7,581 nucleotides of DNA from NCBI GenBank assembly GCA_016191305.1, contig JACPOX010000288.1:1-7581 (forward strand), written 5' to 3'. Positions within the stretch are counted from its first letter, which is position 1. Every line of letters begins with the position of its first letter. The notes under the pieces were generated by a model. The model saw nothing but the letters and a program-made list of their open reading frames with translations, did no database searches and was not told the DNA's origin. The position numbers and the translations under genes were made by a program. Source of the DNA: Legionella longbeachae. Lineage in GTDB: Bacteria > Pseudomonadota > Gammaproteobacteria > Legionellales > Legionellaceae. Shown piece by piece: positions 1-6,450 of this stretch.

Positions 1-804
1 AAAATAGCTATTAATTTCCCTAACTGGAATAATATACAAGTCACTAGTTAATTTTGGTGGCAAGACCAGATCTAAAGAAAGGAGATTCACTAAGGACATA
101 ATATGATGTGGCGCTGTTTCAGGATGACATAAATACTCAATAAAATTTGCATCAAATTTAATAAAAAAATTTTTCACATATTCTATTAGCTTAATATCGC
201 CAGATTCATTGATAGCTTGCAAATATTGCAGCAGAGATTGAGCACTTTCTGTATATTTGTGCATAGCCAGGGTCTGTGAGAGAACTTTTTTACGTTTCTG
301 TGCAAATAAATTTAATCCTTGTTTAGAAAGGCTACTTAAACTCATCAAAGTTTCAGGATATAAACTCAAAGGGTTAGCAAGTTCTTGTGCATAACTATAC
401 AACACTGCTTCTCTATTCTCTAGGCTAGCCGCAATGGATTGAATAGTACGCTCATCTTCACACAACAGCCAACTATCTTTCCCTTTTTGCTTTAGCTTAC
501 TAAACCAAGAGAAACAAACATCTTGTTTGATAAAACAATTGCTCACATCTACAATGGAGTGATTTGCTTGGTACAAGAAAATTTGCTTCATTTGATTTTC
601 AATTAAGATGGCACAATGATGTTCATTTACTAAATTATTGAGTTGTTCCTTACTTTCATTCATTGCTAAACTTGAATAAAAAATAATACGCTGCTTTGTA
701 TGCTCTTCATAAGCTTTTTGTTCATTTTCTGGAATATGCTGTTTTGAAGATAAAGGATTATTGTATGAAAATTTATTTTCTGAAATTATAATTTTTTCTT
801 GCAT
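1..804 (-). CDS. Unrecognised protein, N-terminal 268 residues (runs off left edge)
   Basis: The minus strand is open without a stop from the ATG at 804-802 to base 1, giving 268 codons; the C-terminus lies outside the window. A TAA directly precedes this ATG in frame, so it is the first possible start, and GGCGG six bases upstream is an acceptable if imperfect ribosome binding site. The product starts MQEKIIISENKFSYNNPLSS and is hydrophilic, with no signal peptide and no clear membrane segment. The first 60 residues are rich in Asn, Gln, Lys and Glu; the rest looks mostly helical (for example SLSSLSKQGLNLFAQKRKK near residues 156-174). I recognise no family or catalytic motif. In a Legionella-like genome a large soluble orphan such as this could be a Dot/Icm substrate, but nothing visible proves that, since the C-terminal secretion signal would be outside the window. 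That it is a real gene is well supported by length and protein-like composition. Confidence 0.8.
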   Translation of the reverse strand, partial: MQEKIIISENKFSYNNPLSSKQHIPENEQKAYEEHTKQRIIFYSSLAMNESKEQLNNLVNEHHCAILIENQMKQIFLYQANHSIVDVSNCFIKQDVCFSWFSKLKQKGKDSWLLCEDERTIQSIAASLENREAVLYSYAQELANPLSLYPETLMSLSSLSKQGLNLFAQKRKKVLSQTLAMHKYTESAQSLLQYLQAINESGDIKLIEYVKNFFIKFDANFIEYLCHPETAPHHIMSLVNLLSLDLVLPPKLTSDLYIIPVREINSYF

Positions 805-863
805 TTATGACCGCCCGGAGTAATTCTCTTTAAAAAAATCTCTTGAAATGAATAAAGGTTCGA

Positions 864-892
864 AATTTACAATGATAAAATAGTGATGTAAA
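864..892 (-). promoter_or_regulatory. Candidate sigma-70-type promoter for the left-edge gene, within an inverted repeat
   Basis: Read on the minus strand, TTTACA (892-887, five of six matches to TTGACA) is followed after 17 bases by TAAATT (869-864, four of six matches to TATAAT). Transcription would start near 857 and leave an untranslated leader of about 50 bases before the ATG at 804. The same bases form a perfect 7-base inverted repeat, ATTTACA at 865-871 and TGTAAAT at 887-893 with a 15-base spacer, which could be an operator or could be chance in AT-rich DNA. Confidence 0.4.
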
Positions 893-930
893 TCTCTTTG
901 CTAAATAAACAAATCGCAATATCTCAATAA

Positions 931-1393
931 CTCAGGGAAATTACAAAAAGATGGCGAGATCGCAAAGCCTTAACCTTAATCGAGACACAAGATAATACCG
1001 TGATGACCATTTTTGTAGACAGCGCAACATGTGTCGAAAATCTTTCGTTCCAAGAAGCCTATCATTACTTTATGCCCTGTTAACCAGGACACCAGGTATT
1101 GAGATTCATCCAAGATTTTTCCGAATTTTCAGCAGTTTCATAAGCAATCCCCCCAAAAAAAAGGTTTTAGGATTCGCGTTATGGTTTTACTCGCTTATTG
1201 CAACAAATTAATGAAAAACTAATGCTTCGCCCAGAATTGTTTAACCAAACAGGAAGCGTTATCACAGGCCATTCAACCACTATCGCGACCGTTGGATGAA
1301 GCTATAATTACAAGTCTTCTTTTTAGTGGTAGCCATCAAATTGCTGGAGAAAAACATTTACTAATGTATGTAGGGATGTATTGGGCAGTTTGA
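931..1393 (+). pseudogene. Decayed, unrecognised plus-strand gene
   Basis: Much of the 624-base gap between the flanking minus-strand genes reads like broken protein on the plus strand. One frame gives protein-like text from about 961 to 1080 (for example TLIETQDNTVMTIFVDSATC), a TAA at 1081, a further stretch (HQVLRFIQDFSEFSAVS), a TAA at 1141, a TAG at 1168, and then RLLQQINEKLMLRPELFNQ at about 1192-1248. Near 1245-1255 the plausible reading moves to the next frame (QEALSQAIQPLSRPLDEAII and on) and ends at a TGA, 1391-1393. Several nonsense changes, one frameshift and a run of C then A at 1149-1162 fit an old pseudogene. I do not recognise the family, and the left boundary is uncertain. 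An open frame at 1029-1211 in a third frame is Phe/Ser rich and looks like a by-product. The alternative is non-coding DNA with chance open frames. Confidence 0.4.
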
Positions 1394-1426
1394 TGGGTTC
1401 CTCATTTTTAATAAGGAAAATCCATC
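1392..1426 (-). terminator. Hairpin just after the GNAT-GrpB-GNAT stop codon
   Basis: On the minus strand, two bases after the stop codon, GATGG and CCATC form an outer stem, and TTCCTTATT pairs with AATGAGGAA around a three-base loop as an inner stem, the two separated by a small internal loop. The inner stem is complete on the minus strand only through a G-U pair, which would be a C-A mismatch on the plus strand, so the minus-strand transcript is favoured. No U-tract follows, so it may stabilise a 3' end rather than act as a classical intrinsic terminator. Confidence 0.4.
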
Positions 1427-1428
1427 CA

Positions 1429-2880
1429 TTATAAAATTTTTCCTATAGCAGTATCTTGAGGATGACTTTCATAACCATCGGGATCGTCAAAGAGCATAGT
1501 TATATAACCGTGATTTTGATAAAATTTTAAAGCCGCAGGAGAGGACTCAATATGCAAACTTTTATATCCCTGGCTTTTAAGCCATTTTTCACAGAGTTGC
1601 AAAAACTGACTACCGTATTGATGATTTCTTTTTTCTTCATCAATAACAATAATACGCATGGCCGCTCGGTGTTGAGGCCATAATTGCAAATGAACATAAC
1701 CAATAATATTAATACCTTGATATAATACAAAATGCACATGATCTTTATGATCAAAAGTCCAAGTATAAGGATCAGAAAGGCCGGCTTTATCAAAAAAATA
1801 ATACTGTCTAAAATGACGAGCAGCACTCCATTCTCTAGTGGTTAATGCCTGAACTATTCTTAATCCTGTAAACCCTGTCTTTTGATCAATACCAGCAACA
1901 AAATCATCTTTACCTAAACAATAAGCGGTAATGTCATTTGGATATTGATTTGCTAAATTTTTCTTTAACCGAGCATAGGCATCTCTATCATCCGGATGCG
2001 TTATCATCCAATCTCTAAATTTTATATGCCGTTCAATCTCAGAGTTTCCTTTCTCAAAAATGTGAATATTATGTGTTCTTTGGTTACCCCCTTTCTGGAA
2101 GTAACGGCGAAAAGGAATCCCATATTCGCCTTTAGCTTCATAACCAAGTGCTTGCATAGCAGCAGTATTTTTATCAACCTTCATGATATCCAAAACCACC
2201 GGAATCATGTCGATAACTGGTTTAGCAGCTAAACCAGGTACAGATGTTGATCCCACATGATAAACTTCAACACAATTATCGCCTAGGGCTTTTTTAATTG
2301 CCCGAGCTTCTGACTCAAATTGGATGGGCCATCTAGGATTATAGGAAAGCACTCTAATAAACCTTTCAACTTTTAAATCATCAACATTCAATGTCATTTT
2401 ATAATGAGGAACAGGATGCCAAGAAGCAATAAACTCCCCTATAATTTCAAAACCAACTTTCTTATAAACATGAACTGCACGATTATTAGAAACTTCCGGA
2501 TCAATAAGTACTATTTTTTTATCCGAAAATTGACTCAAGATAAATTCTTGAATCATCTGTACTGATAAACCTTTCCCTATATAATCCAACCTGCAAATAA
2601 ATACATCCAGTGTGATCGCACCTTCCGGATACTCCTCTGATTTTTCTATTTCTGAGGTAATTAAATATGCAAAGGGGATCTCATTGTCATAGGCTATCCA
2701 ATGAGTAGCCCAAGGTTCCCCATCATTCAAAAATTCATGAATGTCTTTTATCGTATTACTTAAACCATCGCCATGAAGCCATTCATTAATATGTGGCTGG
2801 CTAATCCAATCAAGAACAAGGTTTTCTTGTGTTTTATTCACTGGTTTAAAATGAAATCTGTTCTGATTATTCATGTTCAT
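1429..2880 (-). CDS. Three-module fusion: AAC(6')-like GNAT, GrpB/UPF0157, second GNAT
   Basis: The 483-residue product has three recognisable parts. Residues 1-165 resemble the AAC(6')-type N-acetyltransferases: WISQPHINEWLHGDG near 25-39, an acetyl-CoA loop (YIGKGLS, 100-106) and the terminal IDPEVSNNRAVHVYKKVGFE (126-145). Residues 172-335 match GrpB/UPF0157, a nucleotidyltransferase-fold family, with HVGSTSVPGLAAKPVID (208-224) and THNIHI (269-274). Residues 338-483 form a second GNAT domain, with a loop around RNHQYGSQFLQ (418-428) and a closing SSPAALKFYQNHGYITM (446-462). GNAT domains move an acetyl group from acetyl-CoA to an amine; GrpB biochemistry is poorly defined, and such domains occur fused to CoaE (dephospho-CoA kinase) elsewhere. 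There is no signal peptide, so it should be cytosolic. Aminoglycoside acetylation is possible from the first domain but unproven. The start is weakly fixed: no clear ribosome binding site precedes it, and Met3 is an alternative. It appears to be a single-gene unit with a hairpin right after its stop. Confidence 0.9.
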   Translation of the reverse strand: MNMNNQNRFHFKPVNKTQENLVLDWISQPHINEWLHGDGLSNTIKDIHEFLNDGEPWATHWIAYDNEIPFAYLITSEIEKSEEYPEGAITLDVFICRLDYIGKGLSVQMIQEFILSQFSDKKIVLIDPEVSNNRAVHVYKKVGFEIIGEFIASWHPVPHYKMTLNVDDLKVERFIRVLSYNPRWPIQFESEARAIKKALGDNCVEVYHVGSTSVPGLAAKPVIDMIPVVLDIMKVDKNTAAMQALGYEAKGEYGIPFRRYFQKGGNQRTHNIHIFEKGNSEIERHIKFRDWMITHPDDRDAYARLKKNLANQYPNDITAYCLGKDDFVAGIDQKTGFTGLRIVQALTTREWSAARHFRQYYFFDKAGLSDPYTWTFDHKDHVHFVLYQGINIIGYVHLQLWPQHRAAMRIIVIDEEKRNHQYGSQFLQLCEKWLKSQGYKSLHIESSPAALKFYQNHGYITMLFDDPDGYESHPQDTAIGKIL

Positions 2881-2954
2881 AATTGATTAAAATAAAATAG
2901 CTGGGATAATACCACATTTTAGTTCATAACAGCTCTATTGACTGACTTATAAAA

Positions 2955-3244
2955 ATGAACCAAGTCCCCCCACGATGACCTTGGCAACAAAGCGATCTAG
3001 AACCTTATTTTCTAATCAACCAAGATGCAAAGGTTCTTGAATTTTTGCCTGGACCTATATCCAAAGAACAGATCAACGATTTCATGCAATATCAAAATCA
3101 ACAGTACCAGATAATCTTCGCTCAAGAAAAGTCATGGAAAGAATTGGAATGGCTCATGATGTTGATGTTTTTTTTGCTCACCCAAAACTTCCTGTCGATC
3201 ATCCTCTATCAAAACATGTTTTGTATCGAATTAAAAAATCATAA
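2955..3244 (+). pseudogene. GNAT acetyltransferase (RimJ-like) pseudogene, internal part deleted
   Basis: Two pieces of a typical GNAT protein lie on the plus strand. The N-terminal piece (2955-3110) reads MNQVPPR, a TGA at 2976-2978, then PWQQSDLEPYFLINQDAKVL, EFLPGP and ISKEQINDF, the familiar opening of RimJ-type acetyltransferases. The C-terminal piece resumes in another frame at 3113 as NLRSRKVMERIGM, the usual end of the acetyl-CoA-binding fold, then HPKLPVDHPLSKHVLYRIKK and the TAA at 3242-3244. Together they code about 95 residues where the family usually has about 170-180, so roughly 80 residues including the acetyl-CoA loop are missing at about 3110-3113. The opening also lacks a few codons: PPR-stop-PW stands where these proteins have PRLxLRPW. 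Loss of the core, the internal stop and the frame change make it non-functional. A different open frame from 3045 to 3290 crosses the same bases but follows the right reading only in its first part. Confidence 0.8.
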
Positions 3245-3250
3245 CAGGTT

Positions 3251-3272
3251 AAGCCAAAATTATAGGCTTTTT
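3251..3272 (+). terminator. Terminator-like hairpin after the GNAT pseudogene
   Basis: AAGCC (3251-3255) and GGCTT (3265-3269) form a five-base stem around a nine-base AT-rich loop, and the stem runs into a T-tract up to 3272. It lies seven bases after the pseudogene stop on the plus strand and looks like its leftover intrinsic terminator. The minus-strand VipD-like transcript also crosses it, but in that direction no U-tract follows the stem. Confidence 0.5.
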
Positions 3273-3299
3273 AGTCGCATAAAATGGTAATTTACTTAT

Positions 3300-5171
3300 C
3301 TACATCTCAATATTGTTATTTCTTATAATATTAGTATCTTTGTTTGGGACAGCATTCCTATGATCTGGAAAAAAACTCAATAACTGACGGAATGGGGTTA
3401 TTATTGATTCTCCTTCATTTATCAACGAAGGTGTTTCTTCTGGTTTTTTTAGCGCATTATCGCTTGAAATAATCCAGGCTATGGGTTTCCAGAGCAATTC
3501 GAGAAAATGCGTGAATAGGCTTTTTTTATACTTATCCTGCGTTTTCTGTATTTGAATATTGAGGTATTTTTCAAGTTTATTTGCACTGCTATAATCCACT
3601 TGCTTTATACAAATTGCCAGTGCTTTATCTTGCTGCTCTTGATTTAGGCCAGCTCCTTCTTTGCCGAGAAGGTCCATAATTTTTGTAAAATTACCCAAGA
3701 CATCAGCTGATTTTATCTCCTGATTTAATTCATTAACTAACTCGTCTTGTAAGAAAAATATCTGTTTCACATAACTTGCCATACGACCTTGTTCTGTTAC
3801 TTTTATTTCTATATTACTATGCTCTGATTCTTGTATCAGTGTACGGTTGAGTTCGGTTTTACCCTGAAAAAGCATCGCCAATAGAAGGTGATCAAAATAG
3901 ATATTTTCCCGTTCGTCTAGGAGGTCATTGGTTTGTTTGACTCCATTAGATCTCGCTATATCTTTTTGGTTATTCGTTGGGTCCATAGATGTAGTTTTTA
4001 TAGTCCCACTACTAAGATACAACATGTTACTATTATGGTAGAAAACTTTTTCGCGATTGTTCGTTGCAGTCCTCCCCCTTTGTAATGGAGCTCCAAATAG
4101 GCCTGTGTATAATTTATCAAGTATAGCTCCTTTCAAACCTACTTTCTCTTGCTTATGCGCGTTGACTCTTAGGTGTTGTTTCTTAAGATTCTTTTCGTCA
4201 GTCAGTTTGACACATAAAATTTCTTCTACATGTAATCCTTCTTTCACCAAAGAGTCAGCAGGCATATTGTCCCAAAAACCACCATCCGCTATGGCGTGAC
4301 CATGCTTATTTTTACCTGGTGTAAAAAGGAAAGGATGTGCTGCGGATTGTTGCACTTTGAGGGCAATAGATTCATTAGCATCTTCGGTATTTTCATTGTG
4401 TGTCTCTAATTTATTTTCAGAGCTATTTGTAGTGACCACGGAGAGGTTTTTAATGAGGTGTTGTTTTTCGACATGTAATATTTCTCTTAAGTTTTTCAAA
4501 TCTGAAAAACAAATTCTGAATGAATCCTCTAAGATTAAGTTTTTTAGATCTGAAAAACAAACGCGGGGTGAATCTTCTACCGCTTTCCTAATTTCAGGAT
4601 TAGGCCTAAATGCATTTCGAAGTAGCTCAAGTTTTTTGCTATCTTTTGAAAAATTAATAACATCTTCTATGGTATCAATAGTAAGGTTAATAGATTCTAG
4701 TTTTTTCTTATGCTGTTCTATTTTATATTCTAGCCATCCATATTTCTGAGAGCTTTTATTTTCAACGTGTTCTAAAAGCTTTTTGAATTGTAAAAAATAA
4801 ATAAGTTCAAGTACATTACGTAAATGTTCTCCCTGCGCTCTAAGTGTTCCTTTATTGTCGAGCAACTTGACCAAGTTTAACTCATTGATAAGCAATGCCA
4901 TTTCATTATTATTTAAGCCAATCGCTAAAAGACTAGATGTAATCGCACCGGCAGATGCGCCACTAATATGGGTGATGTTCTGCATAAAACCACGTTCATA
5001 CATGGCCTCAATCATACCGCCATAAGCAATGCCTTTTGCACCTCCCCCACCAAGAACCAATCCCTTAGTAGTTGGTTTAACGATATGATAACCTTTTTTT
5101 GTGTTTTCAATAGTCCACAAATGATGTTTCAATTCTCTATTTTGCGTAGAATTTATTGGCTGATCTTTCAT
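3300..5171 (-). CDS. vipD: VipD-like patatin-domain phospholipase, putative Dot/Icm effector
   Basis: The 623-residue product begins with a patatin domain. It has the oxyanion-hole loop GGGGAKG (41-47), the nucleophile motif GASAG with Ser73 (71-75) and the catalytic Asp motif ADGG with Asp296 (295-298), so the Ser-Asp dyad is intact. Length and order match L. pneumophila VipD (about 621 residues; catalytic Ser73 and Asp288 as I recall). Matching blocks include HLIKNLSVVTTN (238-249), NREKVFYHNSNMLYLSSG (372-389) and, near the C-terminus, KALAICIKQVDYSSANKLE (516-534) and LLWKPIAWIIS (559-569). In VipD the C-terminal half binds Rab5/Rab22 on host endosomes and thereby switches on phospholipase A1 activity; the C-terminal similarity suggests the same here, by inference. 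There is no signal peptide, as expected for a type IV substrate. Residues 199-230 hold a 16-residue tandem duplication. AAGAG (5184-5180) lies eight bases before the ATG. A PmrA-type box lies upstream. It could instead be a VipD-family paralogue such as a Vpd protein. Confidence 0.9.
   Translation of the reverse strand: MKDQPINSTQNRELKHHLWTIENTKKGYHIVKPTTKGLVLGGGGAKGIAYGGMIEAMYERGFMQNITHISGASAGAITSSLLAIGLNNNEMALLINELNLVKLLDNKGTLRAQGEHLRNVLELIYFLQFKKLLEHVENKSSQKYGWLEYKIEQHKKKLESINLTIDTIEDVINFSKDSKKLELLRNAFRPNPEIRKAVEDSPRVCFSDLKNLILEDSFRICFSDLKNLREILHVEKQHLIKNLSVVTTNSSENKLETHNENTEDANESIALKVQQSAAHPFLFTPGKNKHGHAIADGGFWDNMPADSLVKEGLHVEEILCVKLTDEKNLKKQHLRVNAHKQEKVGLKGAILDKLYTGLFGAPLQRGRTATNNREKVFYHNSNMLYLSSGTIKTTSMDPTNNQKDIARSNGVKQTNDLLDERENIYFDHLLLAMLFQGKTELNRTLIQESEHSNIEIKVTEQGRMASYVKQIFFLQDELVNELNQEIKSADVLGNFTKIMDLLGKEGAGLNQEQQDKALAICIKQVDYSSANKLEKYLNIQIQKTQDKYKKSLFTHFLELLWKPIAWIISSDNALKKPEETPSLINEGESIITPFRQLLSFFPDHRNAVPNKDTNIIRNNNIEM
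4482..4577 (-). repeat. Two 48-base tandem repeats inside the VipD-like gene
   Basis: Units at 4577-4530 and 4529-4482 encode EDSPRVCFSDLKNLIL and EDSFRICFSDLKNLRE, identical at 12 of 16 residues. At the DNA level I count 36 of 48 identical bases, so the duplication is not recent or has been under change. The repeated piece is the stretch that in patatin proteins leads into the strand before the catalytic Asp (often seen as TFxDL), so the duplication lies inside the catalytic domain. Confidence 0.85.
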
Positions 5172-5190
5172 TAAAATGGCTCTTTTTATA

Positions 5191-5196
5191 ATCTTA
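5191..5196 (-). promoter_or_regulatory. Candidate -10 element of the VipD-like gene
   Basis: TAAGAT on the minus strand (four of six matches to TATAAT) lies 21 bases downstream of the PmrA-type box. At a 17-base spacing the -35 position would be CGTAAA (5219-5214), a poor hexamer that touches the box, as expected where an activator replaces a good -35. A TATAA-containing stretch a few bases further downstream is an alternative. Confidence 0.3.
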
Positions 5197-5217
5197 TGTG
5201 AATAATTGTAACATTTA

Positions 5218-5237
5218 CGAGTTAAGGTAATATTAAG
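5218..5237 (-). promoter_or_regulatory. PmrA-type tandem box upstream of the VipD-like gene
   Basis: The minus strand reads CTTAATATT, AC, CTTAACTCG. The known Legionella PmrA consensus is two copies of cTTAATatT separated by two bases. The first half here matches fully, the spacer is exactly two bases, and the second half keeps CTTAA. The box lies within the 70-base gap between the serine hydrolase stop (5242) and the effector start (5171), about 46 bases upstream of the ATG and next to the expected -35 position. PmrA directly controls many Dot/Icm effector genes in Legionella and Coxiella, so this supports both the effector call and separate transcription from the serine hydrolase. Confidence 0.7.
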
Positions 5238-5241
5238 AGGA

Positions 5242-6426
5242 TTATTGTTCGGATTGCCGCATAGAATCTGAATGTTGAATAAAGTTAATTAATTCCTGAG
5301 CTATAGCAGAACTACCAAGCTGCTCCATTTCGTTTTTATCTATATGATTAACGAATAGCGTGATTACCACATCATTAGATTTTATCCAATACATATGAGA
5401 AATGAACCCTAACGTACCACCACCATGCCCCCAATACTCACCTGCTGGAGAATTATATTTAATCACTCCTAAACCATAACCCATTTTGTTGCTTTCTGGT
5501 GACAAAAATTGACCATTTTCTATATCAACGATATTGATTAATTCTTGTCGTTGTGTATCGGCTAAAAGTTTATCATCTGTCAATAAAAGCCTTAACCAAA
5601 TAGCTGTATCATGCGATGTTGATACAATAGCTCCTGCTGCATTACCCCATGACATATTTTTATCAGTAATATCTTTAGGCTCATCAGAAAACATTCCAAA
5701 TGAAGAATAACCATGTGCCATTCGTTGTAAAAAATCTTCACTATAGGTCTGTGAATAATAATAGGTATTGGTAAGATGTAATGGTTGCAATAAACGAGTA
5801 TTCAGTTCCTCCTCAATTGATTTTCCAGTTACGGCCTCCATCAGCATACCTGCTAATACATAGTTAGTATTTGAGTAACTCCAACCCAACCCAGGAGAAA
5901 AATTCAGCTCTTTATCTTTAACAAAACTTACTAACTCATCTGAGGACCATTGCTTATTAAAATCACCCTCTTTCATTGACTGCCAGAACTCAGATACTTG
6001 AGTATAATTAAAAATTCCACTGGTATGATTAAGCAATTGTTGGATAGTAATGCTTTGCCAGGCATCTGGAATATTTTTTAAATAGCTTCCAATAGGATCG
6101 TATATTGATAACCGTCCCTCAGCTTCGAGTTGTAAAATAACCGCTGCAATAAACGATTTTGTTTCACTGCCAATTTGAAATAAATGATCAGACTGAATAG
6201 GAAAGGCGCCACCTATGGTGCTTGTACCACTGACAAAATCCCTCGGAACTTCTTCCCCAGGAAAGCTAACACTAACTTCAAGACCAGGTATTTGGTATTT
6301 TATTCGGTTTTCATCAATAATTTTTTGAATGCTTTCATTAATATTTTCTGCATAAGCAACATACATGGCAAAAATTACCATAAATATCACAAAAACTTTA
6401 AAATTGTTTCGCAAATTATCTCGCAT
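5242..6426 (-). CDS. Exported serine hydrolase, beta-lactamase/DD-peptidase family
   Basis: The 394-residue product belongs to the serine beta-lactamase-like family (PF00144: class C beta-lactamases, R61-type DD-peptidases, D-aminopeptidases and esterases). The catalytic SxxK motif is SETK (87-90, Ser87 as nucleophile and Lys90), the second motif is YSN (184-186), and the third is HGG (334-336) in place of the KTG of true beta-lactamases, which is common in peptidase or esterase members. LLNHTSGI (131-138) is another family hallmark. Residues 1-26 form a signal peptide: basic start, a hydrophobic run (VFVIFMVIFAMYVAYA) and a likely cut after AYA, so the enzyme should be exported to the periplasm or beyond. 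AGAG six bases before the ATG (6436-6433) supports this start. The gene begins 24 bases after the small membrane protein gene ends, so the two are probably co-transcribed. The substrate cannot be named; antibiotic hydrolysis is not implied. Confidence 0.9.
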   Translation of the reverse strand: MRDNLRNNFKVFVIFMVIFAMYVAYAENINESIQKIIDENRIKYQIPGLEVSVSFPGEEVPRDFVSGTSTIGGAFPIQSDHLFQIGSETKSFIAAVILQLEAEGRLSIYDPIGSYLKNIPDAWQSITIQQLLNHTSGIFNYTQVSEFWQSMKEGDFNKQWSSDELVSFVKDKELNFSPGLGWSYSNTNYVLAGMLMEAVTGKSIEEELNTRLLQPLHLTNTYYYSQTYSEDFLQRMAHGYSSFGMFSDEPKDITDKNMSWGNAAGAIVSTSHDTAIWLRLLLTDDKLLADTQRQELINIVDIENGQFLSPESNKMGYGLGVIKYNSPAGEYWGHGGGTLGFISHMYWIKSNDVVITLFVNHIDKNEMEQLGSSAIAQELINFIQHSDSMRQSEQ

Positions 6427-6450
6427 TATTATCTCTATATCGGGGTTAAT

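Noticed and set aside
1029..1211. Open plus-strand frame of 60 codons (starts MCRKSFVPRS)
   Set aside because: Phe/Ser-rich, no good ribosome binding site seen, and it lies across the decayed region where another frame reads better; treated as part of the pseudogene region.
1527..1826. Minus-strand frame with a hydrophobic product inside the GNAT-GrpB-GNAT gene
   Set aside because: It overlaps the well-supported second GNAT domain in another frame; Ile/Leu runs arise from AT-rich codons.
3045..3290. Open plus-strand frame of 81 codons as a separate gene
   Set aside because: Its first part is the GNAT remnant in frame, but the rest is out of frame with the clear GNAT C-terminus, so it is a product of decay.
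3300..3400. Clear E-block secretion signal at the C-terminus of the VipD-like protein
   Set aside because: The last 30 residues (ending NIIRNNNIEM) have few glutamates; an EGE stretch is further upstream, so I do not claim the motif.
4057..4749. Open plus-strand frames opposite the VipD-like gene
   Set aside because: They are antisense to a gene with intact catalytic motifs; their Ser/Phe/Cys-rich products are typical of antisense reading.
5242..6426. True class C beta-lactamase (antibiotic resistance gene)
   Set aside because: The third motif is HGG rather than KTG and the overall pattern is that of the broad DD-peptidase/esterase family, so resistance cannot be claimed.
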